DNA of 5,594 nt from Candidatus Poseidoniaceae archaeon. GTDB taxonomy: Archaea; Thermoplasmatota; Poseidoniia; Poseidoniales; Poseidoniaceae. A program made the position numbers and the translations under genes. The stretch covers positions 1,346-6,939 of the forward strand of contig DUHJ01000161.1 of the NCBI GenBank assembly GCA_013330925.1. Reading direction: 5' to 3'. Below, piece after piece: positions 1 through 4,767 of the stretch (the stretch's first letter is position 1; each line of letters opens with the position of its first letter). Under the pieces are notes generated by a model, which worked only from the letters and a program-made list of their open reading frames with translations, did no database searches and was not told the origin of the DNA.

Positions 1-501
1 ACCAACATCAAGCTCAACGACGCGACCAACGTTGAGCCACATCACGTGGCCGCCAGCGGCAAGGAGGAAATGATCCGCTTCCAGATGAACACCGTCAACT
101 CGGGTGGGAGCAAACGCGTGCCGGTACACAACCGCTACATCTACACCTACGACAACCCGGAGGTCATCGAGGTGCAGGCCTACGCGCTGGACGCGTACTT
201 GGACGACCACGCCTTCGATCTGGTGCTCATCGACATTGAGGGTTCAGAATACTTCGCGATGCAGGGCATGACCGGCATCCTTGGCCAAACGAAGACGCTC
301 ATCGTGGAGTTCCTGCCGCACCACATCACCAACGTGGCCGGCGTGACCTTGGACGACTTCCTCGCTCAGGTGCCTGAGCATTTCACGAAACTCACGGTCC
401 CCACCAAGGACGCGACCTACGATCGCGCTCAAGGCATGGACGTGCTCAAGGCGATGTTTGCAGCAGGTCAAGGCGACGACGGCATCCTCTTCCATCATTG
501 A
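1..501 (+). CDS. FkbM-family SAM-dependent methyltransferase, 3' part (5' end outside window)
   Basis: The reading frame is open from base 1 and ends at TGA 499-501, giving 166 visible residues. It looks like the C-terminal two thirds of an FkbM (Methyltransf_21) methyltransferase, a Rossmann-fold enzyme that methylates hydroxyls, often on sugars or secondary metabolites, using S-adenosylmethionine. The visible family pattern is an early segment with 'NDATNVEPHHVAASG' (the loop after the acidic SAM-binding strand), a 'VQAYALDAYL' segment, then FDLVLIDIEGSEYFAMQGM (bases 214-270), the hallmark 'IDIEG-E-A--G' motif. This is followed by a strand, TLIVEFLPHHI, matching the family's 'ivE-hP' region. 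The SAM glycine-rich motif must lie upstream of the window. An in-frame GTG at 46 and the first ATG at 70 are not credible starts because the homology pattern extends through base 1. The substrate cannot be told. Codon use is GC-rich like the next three genes. Confidence 0.8.
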   Translation, partial: TNIKLNDATNVEPHHVAASGKEEMIRFQMNTVNSGGSKRVPVHNRYIYTYDNPEVIEVQAYALDAYLDDHAFDLVLIDIEGSEYFAMQGMTGILGQTKTLIVEFLPHHITNVAGVTLDDFLAQVPEHFTKLTVPTKDATYDRAQGMDVLKAMFAAGQGDDGILFHH

Positions 502-590
502 CAGCGACGGCCATCGTTGCGTCTGCAAAGGCCTACGGCCGCCCCACAATCGCGTGAAGGACCATAACTCGGACAACCGTTCGTTGCGCC

Positions 591-971
591 ATGAACGACC
601 TGTTCGCCATCGTGCCCGCCTCCGCCATCATCCTGTTGATCGCCATTCGGAAGATCGTGATGCCCGTCAAATTCAATCAGGAAATCATCGGCGACATCCA
701 TCCCGATGAGGTCGATAATTCAGCGGCCATGCGCATGATGATCGGTGCAGGATTCGGCGGCATCGGCTTGATGGGGCTCATCCTCGGATTCACCCTCGAG
801 CAAGGTGAGGCCACCACCACCTTGCTCTATGCCATGGCGGCCGCGTACGCTTTCCTCTTTGCCACGCTTCTTCTGGTCAAGCAAAAGGGGCACATGGACC
901 ACTTGCCCAAGCCCCCGTTGGTGATTTTCCCGACCATGTTGGTGCTGTGCATCGTCGGGGCCGTGCTCTGA
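591..971 (+). CDS. Small four-helix membrane protein, function unknown
   Basis: A 126-residue protein that I do not recognise as a named family. Hydrophobic segments lie at about residues 4-26, 49-69, 74-96 and 109-126, so four transmembrane helices are likely and the chain ends inside or at the edge of the last one. The loop between helices 1 and 2 (about 27-48) is polar and acidic (FNQEIIGDIHPDEVDNS) and contains a His-Pro-Asp-Glu run. Helix 2 is glycine-rich (GAGFGGIGLMG), which suggests close helix packing. The short loop at 97-108 carries Lys and His (KQKGHMDHLPK). The gene starts 89 bases after the methyltransferase stop; no Shine-Dalgarno sequence precedes the ATG, and a weak TATA-like 'accataactc' at 561-570 would suit a leaderless transcript. 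It is 43 bases upstream of the deacylase gene on the same strand, so co-transcription is plausible. GC-rich codon use and a continuous hydrophobic pattern support a real gene. Confidence 0.72.
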   Translation: MNDLFAIVPASAIILLIAIRKIVMPVKFNQEIIGDIHPDEVDNSAAMRMMIGAGFGGIGLMGLILGFTLEQGEATTTLLYAMAAAYAFLFATLLLVKQKGHMDHLPKPPLVIFPTMLVLCIVGAVL

Positions 972-978
972 AGCACGG
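961..978 (+). other. Perfect 7-bp hairpin enclosing the stop codon of the membrane-protein gene
   Basis: The arms CCGTGCT (961-967) and AGCACGG (972-978) are exactly complementary and leave a four-base loop CTGA (968-971). The loop contains the TGA stop codon (969-971). No T-run follows, so this is not a classical intrinsic terminator. It could be an mRNA 3'-end or processing structure between two co-directional genes, or chance in a GC-rich genome. Confidence 0.4.
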
Positions 979-1014
979 ACGAGCGTTCATCAGCGGAGGC
1001 CACCAACGCCCGAC

Positions 1015-1950
1015 ATGCGTGGGGAAACGACGGCCTTCCCCTTGTGGTACCATCCGCTTTACACCGACGGCATTCATCCCGAGGCCCGCTTCCCGCGCGA
1101 CCGGTACGTCCGGCTGCTCAACCGCTTAACGGCCAACGCGCCAGTCGGTGCCATCGACGTGCGAACCCCGAATGCCGTCCAGCAGAACGTCCTCCACCTC
1201 GCACACGACGCCACCTACGTGGAGCGATTTCTGAACGGTGAACTGGACGCCAGCGAGGAGCGGAGGATCGGCCTCCGGCCGTGGACGCCGGACATGATTG
1301 AACGCACCATGCGCTTGATGGGCGGCGCCGTCGAAGCCACCGAGCATGCCGTGCAGCACGGTGGATTTGCGGGCAACATGGCGGGCGGTACGCACCATGC
1401 GCACCGTGATTTCGGCTCAGGCTATTGCGTGTTCAACGACCTCACCGTGTGTGCCCTCCATGCCATCGTGTCCCTCGGGCTTGACCGCGTGGCCGTGCTC
1501 GACCTCGACGTGCACCAAGGTGACGGCACGGCCAGCATCCTTGCCGATGAACCGCGTGTTCTGACCGTGTCCGTGCACTGCGCCACGAACTTCCCGTTCC
1601 GCAAAGCCGTGAGCGATCATGACCTCGTGCTCGAGCCCGGTTCAGGCGATGACGCCTACCTTGAGGCGGCGCAACAAGGGCTTGACCTGTGCCTTGGATT
1701 CGAACCGGACCTCCTGCTCTTCCAGGCCGGTGTTGACGGCCTTGATGCCGACGCGCTTGGCAAATTGTCCGTGTCGAGGGAAGGCATGCAGCAGCGCAAC
1801 GCGTTGGTGTTTGACGCCGCTGCTGCCCAAAATACGCCGACGGTGGTGTTCATGGGCGGCGGTTACGCCAAGCCGATTGACGCCACGCTGGACGCCTTCG
1901 AGGACCTCTTCCTGGCCGCGGCCGTTGTTCATGGTCAACACATGACATGA
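1015..1950 (+). CDS. Histone deacetylase-superfamily zinc deacylase (HDAC/AcuC-like)
   Basis: A 311-residue protein with the arginase/deacetylase fold, about the usual length for single-domain prokaryotic members. The expected reaction is zinc-dependent hydrolysis of an acyl group from lysine, a polyamine or a similar amide, in the cytoplasm. Residues in order: N-terminal HPEARFPRDRYVRLL (21-35), resembling the 'RFP--KY--L' start of class IV-type HDACs; the active-site pair His127-His128 in GGTHHAHRDFGSGYCVFND (124-142); zinc ligands Asp165 and His167 in VLDLDVHQGDGTA (161-173); a third zinc ligand, Asp246, in GVDGLDADALG (239-249); and the transition-state tyrosine Tyr284 in MGGGY (280-284). 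No catalytic residue is missing. The ATG at 1015 puts the family's N-terminal strand (FPLWYHP) eight residues in, which is normal. A GGAGG at 995-999 is too far upstream to be a standard ribosome site. The stop overlaps a possible ATG (1947) of the next gene. The physiological substrate cannot be deduced; the family includes acetoin-utilisation, acetylpolyamine and protein deacetylases. Confidence 0.93.
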   Translation: MRGETTAFPLWYHPLYTDGIHPEARFPRDRYVRLLNRLTANAPVGAIDVRTPNAVQQNVLHLAHDATYVERFLNGELDASEERRIGLRPWTPDMIERTMRLMGGAVEATEHAVQHGGFAGNMAGGTHHAHRDFGSGYCVFNDLTVCALHAIVSLGLDRVAVLDLDVHQGDGTASILADEPRVLTVSVHCATNFPFRKAVSDHDLVLEPGSGDDAYLEAAQQGLDLCLGFEPDLLLFQAGVDGLDADALGKLSVSREGMQQRNALVFDAAAAQNTPTVVFMGGGYAKPIDATLDAFEDLFLAAAVVHGQHMT

Positions 1951-1994
1951 GCGCTCAAGAGAACGTTTTTGCCGCCCGTGCTCCAGAACAACGC

Positions 1995-4106
1995 ATGAGC
2001 AAGCGCCCTGCCTTGGCCCTGTGCGCCATCGGGATGCTGCTCGTCCTCAGCACGCTTCCCGTGGCCACCGCCCAAAGCGACGACACCGAGGCATCTGATT
2101 CGATCACGCGCGTCATGATGCTGCCACCTGAGGCGGAAGTGACCGGCATGCTCGTGGACGGCAACGGGCACTTCTTCGTCAACGCCATGCACCCTGACCC
2201 GGACCACTACAAGGCGACGGTGGGCGTGGTTCACGGGGTCGATTGGAACAACCTCCCTGACGTCGTGCCCGAACTGCCCGTCTCCAGCAGCCCAGAGGAC
2301 GTCTGGCACGGCATCCGCACCTCGTACGGGACGTATCAGGTGCTCCTGCAAAGCGGCGATGCCTTGAGCGGCGGCGGCGTCTCGGGTGGCATCTATGCGG
2401 CCGACGACGGAGCCCTTCTGTTCCAAAGCGAGAAGCCCGATTTCAACGCCTTTGTCCCGGCCACCGCAGACGGCGAGCGCGGCTTCCTGTACACGGCATG
2501 GGAAGATCGCCCTGCCGGCATCAGCCAACTTGAGATCGAGTGGAATGCAACGTCTTCCGAGTGGGACGTGCTGAACAGCACCATGCTGGACTTGAGCGGC
2601 ATCAACGGCGGCTGGGTGCTGTGTTTTGGCAGCATCAGTCCGTGGGGCGCTCCGCTGTTTTCGGAGGAATTGTACTTCGACAACACCGAGGCATGGAACG
2701 ACCAGAGCTTCCGCTACCACCACAACCAGGTGCTCTTGGAGGACTACCTTGGCGTGTATCCAAACCCCTACGATTACGGTTACATCATCGAAATCGAAGA
2801 CGCGGATTCAGCAGAACCTGAATTCAACCGCCATCTGGCGATGGGCCGGTTCTCGCATGAAAACGCACAGGTGATGCCCGACGAGCGTACCGTCTACCTG
2901 ACCGACGACGGCTACGACACGGTGCTGTACAAGTTCATCGCTGACCATCCTGGTGACCTGAGTGCTGGAACCCTGTATGCTGCACACCTTGCGCAAGACC
3001 AGAGCAGGGACGCGGCCACGACCGGATTTGACGTCGACTGGGTCATGCTGGGTTCGTCGTCTTCCGCCGAAGTCCAAACCTGGATCGACGAATACGACGG
3101 CATCACCACCGCGGACTTCGTCGAGGGCGAGAGTTCGTACATTTCCGACGCCGAGATCAACGACTGGGCCGAGGCGCGTCTGAACGAGGACCTCGACGGT
3201 GACGGCACAATCGGCACCGCGGCGGACGACCGCGTGGCCTTCCTTGAATCCCGCAAAGCCGCCGCAGCCCTCGGTGCCACCGACGAGTGGAACAAAATGG
3301 AAGGCGTGGCGTTCAATCCCGAGGCGGGCAACGTCCTCTACTTGGCCATGTCCAGCATCTCCAACGCGATGACCGACGCCCAAGGCGACATCGACCTCAC
3401 CGAGAATTCCTGCGGCATCGTCTACCGAATGACGATGAACACGACGTGGAACGTGAACCGCATCGACCCGGCGATCGTCGGTGGCCCGTACACGTCCTCG
3501 GCCCAGTTCCAATGCGACATCGACAACCTCGCAGGCCCCGACAATCTGCTGGTGCTCAACGACGGTCGGGTCCTGGTCGGAGAGGACACGTGGCGGCACG
3601 AACACAACACGGTATGGCTGTGGCAACACGCCTCCTCCGACGCGCTTGGCCACGAGGGCATCATCGCCAATGTCACGTCCCTCTCGGACGAAACCTCGGC
3701 ATGGGCGTTCCTTCACGACGCCGAGGTCAGCGACCTTCGACCTGGCCGAACCTACACGGTGAACCTCCGCGTGGACGACACGGGATCAGGCGAGATGGAG
3801 GGCCAAGTCAACTGGCGCGACGTCACCTCAGAAAGCACACTTGGGGCGTACACCTTCTCGCTTGAACCTGGATGTTACCTCGCCGTCACCACGCTGTACG
3901 AGCAAGTGGACGCCGATCATCGTGCGAGCAACGCCACCGTGCTGGGCGAGTCGATGCAGCGTCTTGCCGTTGGCCCGGGCGAGTGCGTGGACGGGCAGTA
4001 CATTGCACCCGAGTCCAGCGAGGGCCTCCTTCCTGGATTTGGATTCCCTCTGACGATCCTCGCGGCCCTTGGGGCCTTGGCGTTCCTCCAACGAAAGCAA
4101 CGCTGA
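1995..4106 (+). CDS. Secreted PhoX-like (DUF839) protein with PGF-CTERM anchor
   Basis: A 703-residue exported protein related to PhoX alkaline phosphatases, calcium/iron enzymes that release phosphate from organic phosphates. PhoX-like motifs in order: CFGSISPWGAPLFSEEL (210-226), the counterpart of the 'CAGG-TPWGTWL-CEE' signature whose Cys is, as I recall, an iron ligand; MGRFSHENA (283-291); TVYLTDD (299-305); LGAT then KMEGVAFNP (434-442); PDNL (515-518); and GEDTWRHEHN (529-538). An aspartate-rich loop sits at 399-407. From about 560 to 660 there is an extra, probably beta-rich domain. At least five N-glycosylation sequons occur (N184, N194, N482, N559, N646). The C-terminus has PGFGFP (680-685), a hydrophobic helix and QRKQR, a PGF-CTERM tail processed by archaeosortase. 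I chose the ATG at 1995 because it gives a compact Sec signal peptide (cleavage near ATA-Q, 26/27); the ATG at 1947 would add 16 polar residues but overlaps the upstream stop as ATGA. Phosphatase activity is inferred; the signature is diverged. Confidence 0.85.
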   Translation: MSKRPALALCAIGMLLVLSTLPVATAQSDDTEASDSITRVMMLPPEAEVTGMLVDGNGHFFVNAMHPDPDHYKATVGVVHGVDWNNLPDVVPELPVSSSPEDVWHGIRTSYGTYQVLLQSGDALSGGGVSGGIYAADDGALLFQSEKPDFNAFVPATADGERGFLYTAWEDRPAGISQLEIEWNATSSEWDVLNSTMLDLSGINGGWVLCFGSISPWGAPLFSEELYFDNTEAWNDQSFRYHHNQVLLEDYLGVYPNPYDYGYIIEIEDADSAEPEFNRHLAMGRFSHENAQVMPDERTVYLTDDGYDTVLYKFIADHPGDLSAGTLYAAHLAQDQSRDAATTGFDVDWVMLGSSSSAEVQTWIDEYDGITTADFVEGESSYISDAEINDWAEARLNEDLDGDGTIGTAADDRVAFLESRKAAAALGATDEWNKMEGVAFNPEAGNVLYLAMSSISNAMTDAQGDIDLTENSCGIVYRMTMNTTWNVNRIDPAIVGGPYTSSAQFQCDIDNLAGPDNLLVLNDGRVLVGEDTWRHEHNTVWLWQHASSDALGHEGIIANVTSLSDETSAWAFLHDAEVSDLRPGRTYTVNLRVDDTGSGEMEGQVNWRDVTSESTLGAYTFSLEPGCYLAVTTLYEQVDADHRASNATVLGESMQRLAVGPGECVDGQYIAPESSEGLLPGFGFPLTILAALGALAFLQRKQR

Positions 4107-4160
4107 GGGCCAGTCCATGCCGGTGCTGCCGTTGAACAAGACAGGTGACAGCACGAACCG

Positions 4161-4189
4161 ACCTGGGTGAACGTCCGACGTTCACAGGT
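4161..4189. other. Hairpin at the convergent gene junction
   Basis: GTGAACGT (4167-4174) and ACGTTCAC (4178-4185) form a perfect 8-bp stem with loop CCG. ACCT (4161-4164) and AGGT (4186-4189) extend it by four pairs past a two-base bulge (GG, 4165-4166). It lies between the PhoX-like gene (stop 4104-4106, + strand) and the convergent minus-strand gene, whose stop codon (4182-4184) lies inside the stem. No strong T-run follows on either strand, so a terminator role is possible but not shown; it might instead mark or protect mRNA 3' ends. Confidence 0.45.
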
Positions 4190-4463
4190 AGAAGAGAGCA
4201 GGACCTTCCTTGCTGACAGGCGGGGCCAGGAAATATGCTGCGAAGCCACCCATGATCTTGCCAACCTCAGGCGATGCTTCGTCAAAATTCTCTTTGGTGT
4301 CGTACACCGCGAAGCTCGTGATTTCACCTTCTCCGGTGACGATGGTGCACACCGATTGAATGCCGGAAAGGGCCATCATGGTCCCTCTTTTGCTTTCGAG
4401 AAGCGCGACGATTTCTTCTTCCTTCGATGCGTCAAATTGGATGTGCGTGACCCTGCAGTACAT
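4182..4463 (-). CDS. ABM-like dimeric alpha/beta-barrel (ferredoxin-fold) protein, putative
   Basis: A 93-residue protein read on the minus strand. The pattern fits a single ferredoxin-like domain of the antibiotic-biosynthesis-monooxygenase / stress-responsive barrel kind: first strand YCRVTHIQFD (2-11); an acidic helix KEEEIVALLES; a loop GIQSV; a second strand CTIVTGEGEITSFAVYD with its turn; a second helix centred on SPEVGKIMGGFAAYF; then a proline break and the final strand PALFYL. Such proteins dimerise; some are small oxygenases and many have no known role. I see no diagnostic catalytic residue, so the family call is structural inference. The frame stays open upstream to an ATG at 4544, but the added 27 residues look non-conserved, so I prefer the ATG at 4463; an ATG at 4481 is also possible. 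A weak TATA-like stretch lies at 4485-4498, suiting a leaderless start. The opposite-strand frame over the same bases lacks any domain pattern. The gene is convergent with the PhoX-like gene. Confidence 0.68.
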   Translation of the reverse strand: MYCRVTHIQFDASKEEEIVALLESKRGTMMALSGIQSVCTIVTGEGEITSFAVYDTKENFDEASPEVGKIMGGFAAYFLAPPVSKEGPALFYL

Positions 4464-4576
4464 GACCGGAACACCAAGCATGAACACATAGACTTTCTCG
4501 ACATTCCTTGTGGTGAAACAATCGTGATGTCGTGTTCTCTGCATCTATGGTCATACGAAGGGTAGCGTCTGACAAG

Positions 4577-4620
4577 ACCCACTGCAAGCCCTTCGATTAC
4601 CACTTAACTTTGCAATGGGT
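4577..4620. repeat. Imperfect 11-bp inverted repeat (hairpin or operator candidate)
   Basis: ACCCACTGCAA (4577-4587) and TTGCAATGGGT (4610-4620) are complementary at 10 of 11 positions, separated by 22 bases. The repeat lies upstream of the TATA-like element in the divergent region. It could be a regulator-binding site or an RNA hairpin; the sequence alone does not decide, and chance is possible. Confidence 0.35.
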
Positions 4621-4623
4621 GTT

Positions 4624-4635
4624 AGGGTAGACCCT
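4624..4635. repeat. Short dyad AGGGT-AG-ACCCT
   Basis: Five-base arms AGGGT (4624-4628) and ACCCT (4631-4635) are spaced by two bases, too close for a hairpin loop but suitable for a dimeric DNA-binding protein. It lies 17 bases upstream of the TATA-like element, a usual place for an archaeal activator site. Short enough to be chance. Confidence 0.25.
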
Positions 4636-4651
4636 CTGATAAGCCCCTAAG

Positions 4652-4659
4652 TTATACAA
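4652..4659 (+). promoter_or_regulatory. TATA-like box, candidate promoter of the lipoprotein gene
   Basis: TTATACAA, preceded by CCTAAG that could serve as a BRE, is the best archaeal TATA-like element in the region. It predicts a transcript start near 4680 and a 5' leader of roughly 85-90 bases before the ATG at 4768. A weaker alternative, TGTATTCA (4733-4740), would instead give a leaderless or nearly leaderless mRNA. Confidence 0.3.
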
Positions 4660-4767
4660 TCAGACATTGAAAAAATCGTGCTTATCTAGCCTACCAAATT
4701 AGGATGTCTGTGAGTCGTCCGGAACGCCACCCCTGTATTCAAGAACTGTGAGTTATTGCGCCGGAGC

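Larger units (their letters stand above)
4464..4767. promoter_or_regulatory. Divergent, AT-rich intergenic region
   Basis: About 300 bases between the divergent starts of the ABM-like gene (minus) and the lipoprotein gene (plus). I find no credible gene or tRNA in it. From about 4590 it becomes clearly more AT-rich than the left part of the window. It holds an 11-bp imperfect inverted repeat (4577-4620), a short dyad (4624-4635), a six-base inverted repeat TCTGAT/ATCAGA (4635-4640 and 4659-4664), a further GATAAG/CTTATC pair (4638-4643 and 4681-4686), a TATA-like element (4652-4659) and an A-run (4671-4675). Promoters for both flanking genes must lie here, but their exact sites are not determined. 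Confidence 0.5.

Noticed and set aside
495..709. Short overlapping frames on both strands between the methyltransferase and the membrane protein
   Set aside because: They overlap real genes, have biased Arg/His or Gly/Asp composition and no family pattern.
995..999. GGAGG as the ribosome site of the deacylase gene
   Set aside because: It is 15 bases from the ATG at 1015, further than usual spacing, and no in-frame start lies at a better distance.
1935..2723. Minus-strand open frame of 262 codons opposite the start of the PhoX-like gene
   Set aside because: Shadow frame caused by GC-rich codons on the opposite strand; its protein has no domain pattern, while the plus-strand frame has a signal peptide and PhoX motifs.
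2808..3716. Minus-strand open frame of 302 codons
   Set aside because: Lies wholly opposite the conserved PhoX-like motifs; its Arg/Val/Gly/His-rich composition is typical of an antisense shadow.
4464..4544. N-terminal extension of the ABM-like gene to the ATG at 4544
   Set aside because: The extra 27 residues are basic and His-rich without structure, and the first beta strand begins right after the ATG at 4463.
4167..4565. Plus-strand open frame of 132 codons opposite the ABM-like gene
   Set aside because: No recognisable domain or strand-helix pattern, whereas the minus-strand frame over the same bases reads as a compact alpha/beta domain with codon use like the other GC-rich genes.
4560..4767. 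A tRNA or structured RNA gene in the intergenic region
   Set aside because: I could not assemble a cloverleaf or a T-arm motif; only short inverted repeats are visible.
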